DNA from: Laguncularia racemosa
Taxonomy: Eukaryota > Streptophyta > Magnoliopsida > Myrtales > Combretaceae
Direction: 5' to 3'
Assembly (NCBI GenBank): GCA_037954665.1
Contig: JBBMOL010000066.1
Coordinates: 3,100,001-3,164,000, forward strand
Length of the DNA: 64,000 nt
Made by a program: the position numbers and the translations under genes. This document shows positions 1 through 12,912 of this stretch, one piece after another (the first letter of the stretch is position 1; every line of letters begins with the position of its first letter). The notes beneath the pieces are model-generated. The model was not told where the DNA came from, ran no database searches, and saw only the letters and a program-made list of their open reading frames with translations.

Positions 1-1046
1 AGAATTCTAAAGACCATCCTTTATTTATTTGGGCTGCCCTTCATATTAAGTAAAGAGTCATTAAGTCCGCATTGTGTGATTCCAAATTATTTTTGAATAA
101 ATAAAAGTTGAGTAATGAAAGGTGAGGACTGAGGATGATAAATAATAGACATTATTATCTGGTAATATAATTCTCTCTCCCACCACTCAATAAAAACCCA
201 ACCGAAAGTGAGTGTTTTAATCAGGACCCACATATCTTTTTCCCTCTAAATTGGATTGTTCTAAGTAAAGTCATTGAAATTCCAACTTTCTATTTTCTTG
301 TCAAGAGTAATGCTCTATGTCCATGGCAAATATGTACCGCGACAAGACAATGGCGAAAGGTAGATCCAGGTACGGGCCAGTTCGGAACGACGGGTGGATC
401 GGTCCAGAACCAGCACGCCAGGTTGGGCCACGGAAGGGACCAACCGACCGACCGAAAGACTTGATCGGCCTTGAAGATCTCATCATGCGCAAAGGAAAAG
501 GTGGCAAAAGCAAAGTGCGATGACTTGCATTGCCATGTCAAATCATGGCAATAAATGTATTCCAAACCAACAAAGATGGAAAAGCAATGAACTCAGTGGG
601 CAAATTTCAGACAATGCGGCCTGAAATTTTTATTTTTCAAATTGCATGTCATCAAATGGATGTCGGCCCAGCATTCTTCCTTTTATTTGCGATATTTCAT
701 TCACTCAAAAATATATAGGCTCGATTAACTGCTCTCTAGACTGCCACATATTTAGCTTTCTGCTTTCTATTGTGATATATTATCTAAAATCTATTGATAT
801 CTCTTTTTCAGCTCTAAATATTTTATTTCCCATTGTTGTAACTGTAAATTTTATAGCATTAACTTCTTTGATATTTTAAAGTGGTTTCGTCCATTTGGAA
901 GAGAAATTTTGGTCGGGCTAATTTTTTTTTTTTTTCCTTTTGAATCAAGTTTCAATTTAATACATACTATAACAAGCGTTTTCTTACTATACATTTAACT
1001 CCGGTAAGAAGGGACGATCCAAGAAAAGTAAGGGAAACTGTCCATA
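1..1046. other. Intergenic, no gene recognised
   Basis: AT-rich sequence with one more GC-rich patch at about 330-500. The patch can be read as a 68-codon basic ORF on plus and overlapping ORFs on minus, none of which I recognise. No RNA gene or element border was found. Confidence 0.5.
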
Positions 1047-1364
1047 ATGTGGCGTCAAGTCATCTATACCGTTGATGAGCAGTATGATTTCTATGATGAG
1101 GATAGAGCGACAAATGCAATGAACTATCCTTCATCCAGGTTTGAGCACGTGACACCTTCTTCTAACTACTCTCCAGAAGTTTTTCAACACAACCCAAGGG
1201 GACCGGACTGTCCTCTACCAAAGGCACAGGAGCAGGGGCATTTTCAACAAGAATCGCTAGACGAGGAAGAACCACAGAAATGTGATGAAGCTCAAGTCGG
1301 CAGCAAGCCACTAAATAAGAAGTTGCGATACAACTACGGCTATTGCTCGACAAGCTATTCCTAG
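1047..1364 (+). CDS. Unrecognised small ORF (105 codons), possibly an exon
   Basis: The ORF starts with ATG and ends at TAG. The predicted peptide is hydrophilic and acidic in its second half (a DEEEP run near residue 73), has no membrane segment or signal peptide, and ends in a Tyr/Ser-rich tail. Its composition looks more like coding sequence than the AT-rich DNA around it, but I recognise no domain. It could be a lone exon, a gene fragment or chance. No splice partner or promoter was identified nearby. Confidence 0.2.
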   Translation: MWRQVIYTVDEQYDFYDEDRATNAMNYPSSRFEHVTPSSNYSPEVFQHNPRGPDCPLPKAQEQGHFQQESLDEEEPQKCDEAQVGSKPLNKKLRYNYGYCSTSYS

Positions 1365-1599
1365 AAAAAAGGTGATAGGCGTGGATCTTTCCTCAAGTAC
1401 ATGTGGCCTAGGCACTCAAATGAGTATGGACTGGAAAAGGGAAAAACAAATTTCCAAGTTTAGTTCTTCCAATTCTTCTAGATTATTTCATTAATTGAAG
1501 AAGGAGTGAAAAATCAAATTGCATAAAATGATAGCAGATTGACTTGCTGTTTAAACACTTGAAAATTAATACGACAATTGCATGATTTTATAAAAAAAA

Positions 1600-2838
1600 A
1601 AAAATTGAGCAAGTTTAATCAACAAATGTACCAGCTCATGATTGTAATATAGTATTGTGAGTTAAGGTCATATTCCACAGGAAGTGAGGTGATAGCTCTC
1701 AGTTCTATTAGTCCTATTTATATCTAGGCGAGGTGAGTAAAGATTGGATTTTTATTGTACCGTTAACAACTAACCTAATCTAAACTAACTTGGGATCCCA
1801 AGATATGATTAAGAATCAATAGTTGAATTATCAAATGGGTCATTGTTTGTACTATTTTACCAAATCATGCTACATATGAGTTGCAAGTGAATTGCAATAG
1901 CTAAACCCTAACTAAATTAGGAGATGTCAACAACTAATCCAAAATAGAATAGGCATTCAAACAATTAGAATCATTGCATAAATAGCATAATCCTAATTTA
2001 AACATATTCCTCAATAGCGGAGTACATGTTAAATGCCTAAAACATGCTACCCACATATAACATTTAAGTAATAAACAACACAAACACTAAATGATTGTTC
2101 AATAATCTTAAAAGGTTTATAATCTTCATAAACATAACAAAAACATTTAAGGAATTAGCGTCCAAAACAAAGAAAATCAAAATGAGAAAGAAACAACCTT
2201 TACAAGAAGTTTGAAGCTTGATTAGAGTGAGATTGGAGTTCCTTCCACATTTTCAAGTTGAAATCTACTTGAAAAACCTAAAAACAACCTAACCTAACTT
2301 AAAAATACCCTAAACCCTAATACTATTCAAAAAGAAGAAGAAAAGAATGAAAAATGCAAGGTCTTCTTCTATAAAATCGTGAACCAAGATACCTATGCCG
2401 TATTAGAACTGGCCAACTAGTTCTGCTATTCGTTCTATGCGTCGAACCAATCAAATGATTGGAATTGAACCAGCTAACTAGTTCCATAGTTAACTATGTA
2501 CCCATTTTTCATCAAACTAGCTGGACAATAATTGCATGAACTAACAGGTCGATTTAGCTCAGTTCACATTTGACCTCTTCAAATCATGGCGTCTCCTCTT
2601 TTCTTCTCCAATTTCTAAAATCAACATCCAAGCTCATGCATCCAAGTGAAATAAATTAACATTTTTCATCACAAAATTGATTCTTTTTCATGATTTGGTA
2701 CAATTATGCTATGTTGGTCCATTTCACATGTAATTTATAATTTTCATCTCAATTTTATTCAACAATTATGCATCAATATTTCTTTTAAGTTGGGAAAAAC
2801 ACATATTTTTTAACATTATCACTGGTATGCACTTATCA
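1600..2838 (-). mobile_element. Probable old Athila-like LTR remnant
   Basis: The general layout resembles the other minus-oriented Athila-type LTRs in this window (for example 54830-56345). There is a stretch near 1660-1690 of the type 'aaggtcatattccacagg', which matches the conserved motif near the inner end of such LTRs. The other end, around 2825-2838, reads as TGATAAGTGC.. on the minus strand. I could not confirm a target-site duplication, and the left border is uncertain. The call rests on motif resemblance only. Confidence 0.33.
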
Positions 2839-5463
2839 TGCACTACAAGTAACAATCCCAACTTTTTAGAGAATGAATAAACATGTTTAAATCCTATCGT
2901 TCGATCATATTCTAGTAGAACTAAGCATTAAACATATATTTTGCTTTACTACCAAGAAAAGAAAGAGCTTATGGCTAAGTTTCACTTACTTGATATGCAT
3001 GTTTCCACCTATGCCAATATTTGGACAAACAGCTAGAATGAAAACTCATACATAAAATCACTTGCCATCGAATAGACAAAGAGTGGCTTCTACATAAGAG
3101 ATTCCTAACAATTAGAAAATTCAATATAGGACACATCGCATAAAACTTATTTTCAAAATCATAAGCATTATTTTGGATACATATGCACTAACTAAAATGA
3201 TTTTCTTAATTGCTTTCGACAACGCAACGATAAACACCGCTTCTATTCTTGAACCACAAGCAATTTGTCAAATCATGTGGGGGGAACCACTTTCCATAGC
3301 TATTGTGCTTGTCACATATTGGATCTATGTGTTAAGGGTGGCATGTCCATGCAAGATTTCAAAATTTCACCTACTAAAATGGTAATTAATTATGTTTTTT
3401 GACCATCCATCCATTATTGAGGTATGGAAGAAATTTTTGTTAAATAATGAATTATAACCATGGAAATTTAAAAGGGACATTCAACTTAAGTAGAATTCTA
3501 TATATGAACTTCTACAAAGCATTATAAATTACAAGCATGCTCTATGTAGTTTTACTCTCAATATCTCTAATATTCCAGTACACATAAATAATTCAAATGC
3601 ATGCACAAAGCTTTTGCAATTACTTAAAATTTTTGTAATTGTACAAAAAAAAAATTCCATACATAGATTGCCCAAGCATGCATTTATTTGTTTTGGGGAA
3701 CTTTAAACATACTTTCAATGTTATAAGAATCGCAATAGGATGTCATGTTACAAGCATATGTAATTGAAATTACTAAGAAATAGTTAACATATTATAGGGA
3801 AATTCCCCACGTTTTTCTTGTTGTGATATTTTTGGAACCTTGCTACAAAGTAAAAGAGCTTAAGGATTATTTAAATTTATATTATGGGTATATAGATTGT
3901 AGATGCAAGGATTTAATTATAGGGGTCACGTGTATGCAGCATGTGTCTTGCACTATACGTGACCTCAAAAAAGTGATATGAGATGACACATGGAGATGAT
4001 TTGGAGAGAAAGAAGCAAGGAGTAGTAGGCAATTTCAAAGAGCTCAAACACATACATGATGGTTGGGGGAGCTCTAAATCATCAACCCCACTAGTCTTAA
4101 TAAGAGATAGCGAGTTCTTCGTTTTGCACCTTGTCTGATCTTTGAGGATGGTAGTCTAACAACAAGACAGTATTTCTCAAATCTCTGAACTATGTCAAAT
4201 GAAGAGGAGCTCTTGAGTATTTATAGTATTTCTCAAATCTCTGAACTATGTCAAATGAAGAGGAGCTCTTGAGTATTTATAGTCTAACCATAGATAATGT
4301 TTGTCTAATTGTGTGGATAGTTGACGGTAAAGATGATTCCTCTTATTGATGGATCTTCCCATTAGCTCCTTAGAGTCTAAACTCATGAAAAGCCTCTATA
4401 AATGCATGAGCTTCCATGAAAAAGGTTGAAAACAGATGAACCAGTCAAATGATCCCTACTCTAAGCTTACCATGCTAATTCTCCTTAAGTCATCCCAAAC
4501 TTATAGATTTAATTTCTTGAGCCATGTCACTTAGCTCAGAGAGTTAAGCCTAAGTCATTACTAAGCTTAAAGCCTATAAGCTATTTTAGCCCTCTTCGTA
4601 GATGGAATGTTCAACACACAAGATGGTTACGCCATTAATGTGTCAACTACAATTTGACAGGTCACCTGATGACGCAGCGTAAACACGTGAAATTAATAAG
4701 AACTTTATCACAAAACGTTGATTTTGTGAATACTCAATATGCGACTTTCAAATATCAATTGATTTTATGAATTCCTTGATATTTAGCATCTAAATTCGAT
4801 AATTTTTTGAATTCCGAAATTTAGGAGAAAAATAGAGCAATGACAGCTCAAAATTTTAATAATACTTAATGATCATGTCTACCAAATGCCTTAGGGCGTA
4901 CAAATAACAACCATTACAAAGCTACAAAAAATAAAATAAAACATAAGAAGTTTCAAAAAAATGGAAACATCTAAAATTTACTAAAAATAGAATTGCCTAA
5001 AATTTAAGGACACGTATAAAATTAGAAAACAAATACAACACCACAAAATTCACTCAAAACAGAAGCGTTTATAAAAATTATAACTAATATAAAAATTTAC
5101 CAAAATAGCAAATTCGATTGTTTAAAGGACTAAACGAAGGAATTTGCCCTAAAAATGGCATAGCTCAGCACTAAAGGTCCTGACTTCTTCAAGCTAGCTC
5201 ATTTCCTTCCAAATAAGGTCCAGACATTAAGAAATCGCGACGACCCAATTTTGTCCCATTTTTCCGTGTACTTATTTGCTAATATTTCCACCTCATCACC
5301 TGACTTACTAATGATTTATTTTCTCCATTCTTATTTAAATATGGTGGTTAAATTCTAGCGAGCCTCTCAGCCCCCCCAGCCATTATGTAGAGATGCTCAT
5401 TTAGCGAATTGATAATTGCTATAACGCTATTGATTCTAAGATAATTTGGACTCTTTTAGTTAA
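2839..5463. other. Intergenic, no gene recognised
   Basis: AT-rich DNA without a convincing coding region; the only ORF over 60 codons (3173-3385) resembles no family I know. It contains the short exact tandem duplication listed at 4171. Confidence 0.5.
4171..4282. repeat. Exact 56-bp tandem duplication, two copies
   Basis: A 56-bp unit beginning 'tatttctcaaatctctgaac' runs from 4171 to 4226 and is repeated without visible change from 4227 to 4282. The identity suggests a recent slippage or unequal-exchange event. No gene is associated. Confidence 0.9.
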
Positions 5464-6765
5464 TGCTTTAAGTGAAAATCATCTAGAGTTGGTACTAAAT
5501 TAATGAAATTCTTGATTTCAGGCAAAATAGAGCTAAATACGATCAAATTAAGTGAAATTGACAAAGAAAAGAAGAGACAAGCGTGATCCTAAATCTATAC
5601 GCCTCGTAGCAAAGGTAGTGATGCAAATATTCAAGGTCAAAAAGTCATACGCCTATGACTAGACCTCATATCAAAGGGCATATTAACCTAGCATCACAAA
5701 TAGAAAGTCATACACCCCTTGCCACAAGGCGTGATGGGAGGCGTAACAACTCACATGCCCTTAGTTTCTTTTATTTTCACCAAATTTTGAGACTTAGTAT
5801 TTATAAATAGCATCTAGAATTAAAAAGGATGCAAGAATGACACAATTGCTAGGGTTTTTTAGAGAAAATTCCATTCAAAGGCAAATAATCAAAGATATTC
5901 AAGATCTAAGGCAATTGATTTTCAATTTGACAGGTTGTAATTATAAATTCTAGTTTATCTTCCATACTTTGTGTTTTCTTTATTAATTCTATGGAGGAGT
6001 AAACCCCAAACTTAGGTTTTATTTAGATACAATTTTGTCATGTGATGAAGATTTGTTCTTAATACAATTCTATTGAAGTTCTTATGTTTAATTGCATGTT
6101 TTGCTATAATTTTCTTAAATTCATATATCTGGAGTATGAGTTTATGTTTAATATCATCTAAGCCAATTGAGAAATTGCTTTTATGATTAGATTTATGCAA
6201 TTGATGAGGTTTGTTTGTGATTCTAGAGATAAAACAACAAAAATCTTTTATTTTGCAATTAAATTATTAAAGGATTTATGTTTCTCATGAGATCCTACAT
6301 TGCTATTGATTGAGGAGAGATCCTAATTGATAAATTTAGGATTAGATAAGTTAATCGACTTGAGAGAGTGGTTAGCTTGAATTACAGAACTCTACAATGT
6401 AAGAATTCATTAATGATAATCCTTGAATTCAATGATTCACATGATAAAATAAGAATATAATGAGACCTAGGTTATTTTGATCATTGAATTAAACCTTATT
6501 ATTTACTCTAGTAATCCCTGCTTAGTTTTAGGAAAATCATACCAATTACTTAGTTAGTAGTTTAGAATTTAAATCACTCTTAATTGATGGATAGATAATA
6601 TAAACGAAGTTAATACTAGTACTTAGATTATCTTTGTAGGATGACCCTATACTTAACACCATGTTACAAACACAATAGGTGCACTTGCCTATTGGTCCAT
6701 AGTTAGAATTAAGAACGAGTATTTTAAATTTTTTAAAACTAAGATTCAACTATGAAGATTGATCA
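5464..6765 (+). repeat. 5' LTR of Athila-like element
   Basis: About 1.3 kb; matches 24909-26202 along almost its whole length. The shared start is TGCTTTAAGTGAAAATC here (TGCTCTCAAGTGAAAATC in the other copy) and the end is ..TGATCA. Between about 5590 and 5760 lies a cluster of short inverted motifs such as CCCCTTGCCACAAGGCG. Inside the inner third is the conserved 'ataggtgcacttgccta' stretch typical of Athila LTRs. Confidence 0.8.
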
Positions 6766-6771
6766 AGTTTT

Positions 6772-6789
6772 TGGAGCCATTGCTGGAGA
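6772..6789 (+). other. Athila-type primer-binding site (degenerate)
   Basis: Six bases after the LTR end the sequence reads TGGAGCCATTGCTGGAGA. Athila-lineage elements carry TGGCGCCGTTGCCGGGGA here; the four differences look like C-to-T or G-to-A decay. It marks the LTR/internal boundary and the plus orientation. Confidence 0.75.
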
Positions 6790-6906
6790 TAAGCTAATAT
6801 TAAGAACACATAATACTATTAATCTAGCCAATTTTCTTTTTCTCTTCACCTTTTCATCGTGATATTGGTGCTAATGGTTGCTAAACATTGTGTTGTGCAA
6901 TAAATG

Positions 6907-8330
6907 ACTAGGAGCTACTCTAATAATCCTCTTGATTTCAATCCCAAACCAAATAGAACCATCTTAAGATATCAGAAGAAGGATAAAAACAAAGCTGAGT
7001 CTTCATCAACAACTGTTACGGAAGAATTTCAAGAAGAAGAGATGGCTAATCCGAATGAGAACCATGCTCAATAGTTGAACCAAGGAAATCTAATCCTAAT
7101 CCACCAAGTACCAACTCTAATTTTGCTAGACCAAATTTAGTTGGTATCAACTCCAGCATAGTTCGGCTTAGAGTGGATGCGAATAACTTTGAGCTTAAGT
7201 TGGCTGTCATCCAAATGGTACAACAATATGCTCAATTCAATGGGTTGCAAGACAAAGATCCCAATGCTCATATCTAACTCTTTTTGGAGATATGTGATAC
7301 TTTCAAGTTCAATGGTGCAAGTGATGACACAATTCATCTTTAACTCTTTCCATTCTCGTTAAGAGGCAAGGCTAAGCAATGGCTGAACTCATTGCCAAGA
7401 AACTCCATCACCACGTGGCAAGAGTTGATCAAAAAGTTCATGGACAAGTTCTTTCCTCCCTCAAAGAAAGCTAAGCTCTAAGTTAAAATTCAGTCCTATC
7501 ATCAATCAAATATGGAGACATTGTATGAGATTTGGGAGAGATTCAAGGAATCAATGAGGAAATGCCCACATCACGGGATCCCAGAGTGGCTTTAAGTGTA
7601 GATTTTTTACAATGGCCTAAATTATCAAACTAGGCAAATGATAAACGCCACAACTGGTGGCACTTTGAACCATAAGACTTTTGAAGAATTCTGACTCTCC
7701 TTGAAGACATGGCAACAAATAATTACAAGTGGTTAAATACCAGAAGTAGAATAAGAAAGTTGTAGGTGTTCTAAATGTGGATGTGGCTACCACAATGTTG
7801 TCTAAGGTCGAAGCTCTATAAAAAAAAAAAAAATAGATGGTTTGACTATCTTACAGCAACTCAGCTAGCTTTTTTAGACCCTTCCTTTAGTGAAGAAGCT
7901 TGCACTGAGCAAGTAGATTATTTGGGAAATCTGATTTGGCATTAAAATAATCCATACAATAATACATATAACCCAGGTTGGAGAAACCACCCAAATTTCT
8001 CCTAGAGTAACAATAGCAACATTCCAAAGGCAATCCTAATCCTCCTTTAGGTTATCAAAGACCACCTAGTCAGAGTTCCAAGTGACCACTCGAAGATTTG
8101 TTGATGAAATTCATCAAAGACTCAAATGAAAGGCAAAATTCTTTAGACATGATTTTAAAAAATCAAGAAATAACTCTAAAAAATCATGGATTTTCCATAC
8201 ACAATCTAGAGACTCAAGTTGGCCAAATTGCCAAGATAATTTCGGAGAGACCTCAAGGCTCACTATCGAATAATACAGAAACAAATCCTTGAGAACATGT
8301 CAAAGTAGTGACAATCAGAAGTGGAAAGGA
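6907..8330 (+). pseudogene. Athila-like gag remnant
   Basis: Translation in shifting plus frames gives a retrotransposon gag. A region near 7190-7290 reads ..MVQQYAQFNGLQDKDPNAHI (Q-F-G-L-x-x-x-D-P-x-x-H pattern), followed by the capsid-like LRGKAKQWLNSLP at about 7360-7400 and TTWQELIKKFMDKFFPPSK at about 7412-7466. A later piece at 8098-8292 carries the LETQVGQIAKIISERPQGSL linker typical of Athila polyproteins. Several in-frame stops and frame changes break it, so no product is expected. Confidence 0.8.
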
Positions 8331-8499
8331 ATTACAGGCTGAAGTTCAAGTAGAAAAGAGTGAGGTGACTAAGCCATTGAAAGAGCCAACTGCCAGTAAG
8401 GACAAAAAGAAGCAACTTGAAAGTCCAATTATAGAGAAATCATCAATGCTACCCATTCCATAATACGAACCTACTATTCCTTACCTAGCAAGACTCAAG

Positions 8500-9240
8500 A
8501 AAGACAAGATGAACGAGCACTATGGCAAGTTTCTAGAGATTTTCAAACAGCTGCATATTAATCTTCCATTGGTTGAGGCATTATCACAAATGCTAAGATA
8601 CGCAAAGTTTTTAAAGGAGTTGCTATCAAACGAGAGAAAGCTTGAAGAATTCTCTACTATAACTCTTAGGAGAAAATGTTCTGCAGTCATTCAAAACAAA
8701 TTACCAAAGAAACTCAAGGGTCTCAGAAACTTTACCAAGCTAACAAGAATAGATGTTTAAGGATCACAGAAACTTATGCCATACTAGATGTTCAAGAAGT
8801 TGGGACTAAAAGAACCCAAGCTAACAAGAATAAGCTTATAACTAGCTAACAAATCAATGAAGTTCCCTAGAGGAGTGGTTAAAGACGTGTTAGTAAAGGT
8901 GCAAGACTTTATCTTTCCGGCAGACTTTGTCATTCTTGATATGGAAGTAGATGTAGATATTCCTCTTATTTTAGGGAGACCATTCTTAACTACTGCTAGA
9001 GATATAATAGATGTTGGAGATGGGAAGTTAGTTCTAAGAGTGGGCAACGAAGAAGTTATTGTGAAGATGCCTAATGTGTTTAAGTAGATTTTGCACCAAG
9101 ATAACACTTATTATGCAATTGACTTTATCGATTTGGTTGTTTTAGATTCACTCCAAAAATTATTACATAATCATACTTTGGAACTTTGCTTGATGAATAG
9201 CAAGCAAAAGGATTCGAACAACTTCAAGCAATTTAAGCTC
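8500..9240 (+). pseudogene. Athila-like aspartic protease remnant
   Basis: Upstream is the KDKMNEHYGKFLEIFKQL segment (from 8495) that precedes protease in Athila. The protease body at 8857-9087 keeps the C-terminal motif PLILGRPFLTTARDIID. The catalytic site, normally Asp-Leu-Gly-Ala-Ser, is ruined: around 8750-8775 the matching position reads D-V-stop-G-S followed by LMPY. A short stretch after 9087 resembles the linker that leads to reverse transcriptase, but that domain does not follow. Confidence 0.8.
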
Positions 9241-10106
9241 CAAAATTTTCATGGTCATCCACCTAACTAAAAAAAGGAAGTGTGTCAAGCTAACGACGTT
9301 AAACAAAGCATTACTTAGGAGGCAACCCATGCCTAATGTCTGACTCTCTCTTTCTTTTTACTTTTGTTAGTTTAGTTTCTTATAGAGTGAGAGTACTTAT
9401 CTTAAGTTGTGCTTAATTTGCTGGAGGAATGAATTAAAGAGCTTAAATCATGTCAAGATGGACAACACTTAGAAATGTTTTGAAAAAAAAAAAATCATAT
9501 GCAGCATGGCAAAGGGTTGATGACTTACTGTAGAGACAAGTAATGAATTCAAAGAGTCCCACGCCCCTTGCCATTGAGCGTATGCATCCAGGAACATGGG
9601 CATAGATCGTACTATGCCTATTGCCACGAGGTGTAGTGAAGGGCGTATGGAGAATAATTCCCCTACCTTATTTAAGTTAAAATTCTAATACCCCCATTTC
9701 AAATTTCAAATTTCATTCCTTCCCCCAATGAGATTAACGCCTATGTAGCAAAAGAGGATGACGAGGAGGATGACTGATCCTCCTAGTATTTCTTTATTAT
9801 ATCTGTGTCCCCATTTTTCTCCTTTGATGTAATTGATATTTGAGAGAGAGAAAGCGATCTAATGTCTGTACTTAAGCTATCTACTCCTACTTTATTTTTA
9901 TTTTTATATTGTTTTTTTTAAAACTAACTTCTTAGCCTTTCTTATTTTTTGCTGAATCATGATTACAAGAGCTTATTCTCATAGACTTGACTTGTTCATG
10001 ATACCTATTAATACAATCTAATGAAAAGGGTAGTACCAGTTTCTCTCTTTCCTTTGTGCATAAATTCTTTCATTCTATTCTCTTTACCTCATTGAACTTT
10101 CATAAT
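9241..10106 (+). other. Athila post-pol region, truncated by the Tat insertion
   Basis: At about 9285-9330 the sequence 'gctaacgacgttaaacaaag' followed by 'aggaggcaaccca' is the conserved landmark that follows pol in Athila-related elements. It is reached only some 200 bp after protease, so most of pol is missing. At 9560-9650 there are motifs of the same kind as the palindrome cluster in the LTRs (CCCCTTGCCATTGAGCG, TTGCCACGAGGTGTA). The region ends at 10106, where the inverted Tat element begins. Confidence 0.65.
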
Positions 10107-11390
10107 TGTTGAGCCTAATATTGGATTCCTCCTTAATTTAACCTATATTAAGTCCAAACCACTTAATATAAGTTACTCAATAGTAAAATTAAAAAAAAAA
10201 AAAACTATGTTTTATTATTGTAAGAAAAATTAGAGTTGTTATCAACCTAAGTTGGAAAATAAAATAAGTTAAGATTAATTTGATGGATTAACCTTAACTA
10301 GCTATTATTCTATAAATTTTTTTAAAAATATATATATTTTTGAAAAATATTAACAAAAAAATCTGAACTCAAGGGCTATCATATTAAAATATAAATGGTT
10401 ACCACTTATTATTTTTCAAGAAAATGAATTAAAAGCTACATATAAAGTCCTTTCACAATCACATATGCAAAAACATAATATTTTTGACATAGATAAAGCA
10501 TGAAATAAATCAAAACAACAAGAAAATTTTAATCATTTTTTATTACGAATTTTCTATTCTTATTTAAAAATGAAATAAAAGAGAATAAAACTTTTGATTT
10601 TTTTTCTTTTATTAAAATCAAATTAAAATAAAGAATAGAATAAAATATTTTTTATGTTTTTATATTATAAATTGAATTTTAAAATATTTTTATAATTTTT
10701 AATAATGTATTGAAATTGAAAAAGAATAAAACGTTTTTTTGTAATTTATATGTGGTTGCCTCATAGGTGCCTACATACCTGCTAATCAAGATCAAACCAA
10801 CATAATTATGTTTTCACAAAACTTTAGTGCATTAATTAATTTTAATTATGAAAACAGATTAGGTTTATATTTATTACCATTTTAATGTATGTATGTAAGT
10901 ACCTATATATATATATTAGAAAATTTTAAACCTAAACTTTATTTCCCAATTTTGAAAAAAGAACTAAAGACCTAACTTTTGAAAATACCAATCAAATTTT
11001 TTATTTCATGATTCCATGTGACAAAACCTTTTTATATTTTTCAAAATAAAACTATATCCTAGATAATAAACCATTTTTTAATTTTTTTATTTTTATATTT
11101 ATAAAATAATTATTACTCATTATCATATAAAAAAAAAGTTGAGAACCTAATCGTCTCTAAATGACGGTTACACTACAACACGTAAGGTCTACACAAATGT
11201 TTCCTCCTAATTACTTACTTTACTAGCACATTAATCTACTTAATATATTCTAAGTCTATACCATTTGTTAACTAAATTAAATAAATTCAGCTAAAGTTAT
11301 TATCCTATTTATATCTATATTATTAATCTTAAAATCTACTCTAATTTCTACTAATCACTAAAGAAACAAGTTAATTAAATAAACTAAACT

Positions 11391-11441
11391 ATAATAATAA
11401 TAATAATAATAAGAACAACAACAACAATGATGATGATGATA
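11391..11441. repeat. Trinucleotide microsatellite
   Basis: A run of (ATA)n followed by (CAA)n and (TGA)n within the Tat LTR. The other LTR copy has a similar (AAT)n tract at about 22838-22858, so the tract predates transposition but changed length. Confidence 0.85.
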
Positions 11442-12279
11442 CACTTGCTTAGACGTGAGTCGAATTTGGTTACGGGTCTGGTCATGGTTCAAATTGCGGG
11501 TCGCTTCCGATCAGATCAGGTACGTGTGTAGGCGAGAGAGATGGCATACTGGGGGTTGCTTTCTAGTGGTTGTCAACATTGGAGAGTGTTGGCCTAACTG
11601 ACTAACTTGCTTTAAACTTGTTACCGGCTTCACCTTGCACCCAAGCCACTCCAAATTGCAGCGCTCGAGCACCCAATGGCAGCCACCACCTCTCTTCTTC
11701 AATCTAATCAATATGAAAGTTATTAAAAGCAAAGATGGGGCTTTTCATAATCTACACAACTTGAAGAACCTATTGTTACCTATAGTTGGCTTCAAGGTTA
11801 TGCATGTGTGGAGGGAATCTAAAGAGAAGGCTAAGCATTGGTATAAATGTCCTAGAGAGATAAAGTGCTATGTTTCAAGCTTCTGGGCATGTTTGGAGTG
11901 ATTTTAATGGTTGTCTCGAGTTTATAGGGTCAAGTTTTATTTATAGACTCACAAAACTAAGCTTGTTAAGCTTGAATTACCTCTACCGTTGAGACCTATT
12001 TCTATCCTCTTAAGATTCGGCCTACTTTAAAATGGATACAATCTTTAGATTACATCCATTTTTTGTGATTTATCTGGATTTTTAGTTAAGAATTCATGAT
12101 AATCCATAAAGATTTGATAAAAAAAAATGCTTGGTTCACCTAGATTTAGCATCATCTGCTCACAGCTTTCTCTATCCTCTATTCATGGTCTCTCTCCTCT
12201 ATTCATGGTCACTATCCTACTTAAGGAAGATGATCACATGTGCAGCATGTGACCAAGTTGAAGGAAAGAAAAAAAAAAT

Positions 12280-12360
12280 TCAGAATAGTCCCGCATATGG
12301 ATCAAACCTGTGACCTCTTGAGCCTTCCTTGCGTACGTGGGTCTCAACAAAGCTTTTTCT
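12280..12360 (-). other. Decayed tRNA-like module in Tat 3' LTR
   Basis: On minus there is a B-box-like ACAGGTTTGATCC, preceded by the same 'gcaaggaaggct.aagaggtca' stretch seen in the other LTR. The A-box side is shortened (part of the 'tagccaactaggc' seen at 23839-23851 is missing). It sits about 300-390 bp from the LTR start, the same place as the modules at 15612 and 23782. Confidence 0.45.
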
Positions 12361-12667
12361 TGATTTTTATCACTCGTAGTTTTTATTTAACTTTGTAATA
12401 CTGCTTAGGCCAATTGAATTGGACCTAAACTTAATTTAATGGACCAGATTTGTACCTCAAATTCTGAATATTAATATAATTTTATTATTATTATTTTACT
12501 ATTTTATTTGGTTACTTTTCCATATTTTACTTCTATTATATTTTTCCTTTATCACCATTTTTATTTTGTTTTACGTAATTAGTTTTTATTTTTATTTTTA
12601 TTTTTATTTTTATCTTGGCCTTGTTCTTTATTAATTATTTTGATAGGGCAAAAATGAGGTTATTACA

Positions 12668-12684
12668 ATTACCCTTCTTTGTAG
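12668..12684 (-). other. Polypurine tract of Tat element
   Basis: Immediately upstream (minus sense) of the 3' LTR the sequence is ACAAAGAAGGGTAAT. A purine-rich tract at this place primes plus-strand DNA synthesis. It supports the LTR border and the minus orientation. Confidence 0.65.
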
Positions 12685-12912
12685 TGAAGTTTGGGAAAGC
12701 TTAGCTACAAAGACAAAAAAGACACCATTTTTGCCCAAAAGAAAGGATGGACAACCCTACAATCAGCTGGCTATCCAAACCTTAATCTACTAGGAACTTA
12801 TGCGACTAAAAGGTTGAGTAAGGAAAATGCTCTGTGAGCTAGCAATCCTATGTTGCAAAAGAAGGCAATGCTTTATGATGACTAATATTCTTTAGGAAGT
12901 GGTCTTAGATTA

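Larger units (their letters stand above)
10107..12667 (-). repeat. 3' LTR of Tat element
   Basis: About 2.56 kb, read on minus from TGTAATAACCTCATTTTTGC to ..GGCTCAACA. The part from about 10880 to 12667 matches 22298-24091. The part from 10107 to about 10830 is the reverse complement of the right-hand third of the solo LTR at 15268-17932 (for example 'tggttgcc' near 10753 against the 'ggcaacca' near 17253, and the 'cctaagttgg' stretch near 10240). This is how the full LTR length was inferred. Confidence 0.75.

Noticed and set aside
317..523. 68-codon basic ORF and overlapping minus ORFs at 290-565
   Set aside because: Several overlapping frames are open because the patch is GC-richer; no domain, no splice partner and no conserved pattern I recognise.
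5459..5463. Target-site duplication of the Athila element
   Set aside because: Left flank GTTAA and right flank CAGAT do not match, so no duplication is claimed.
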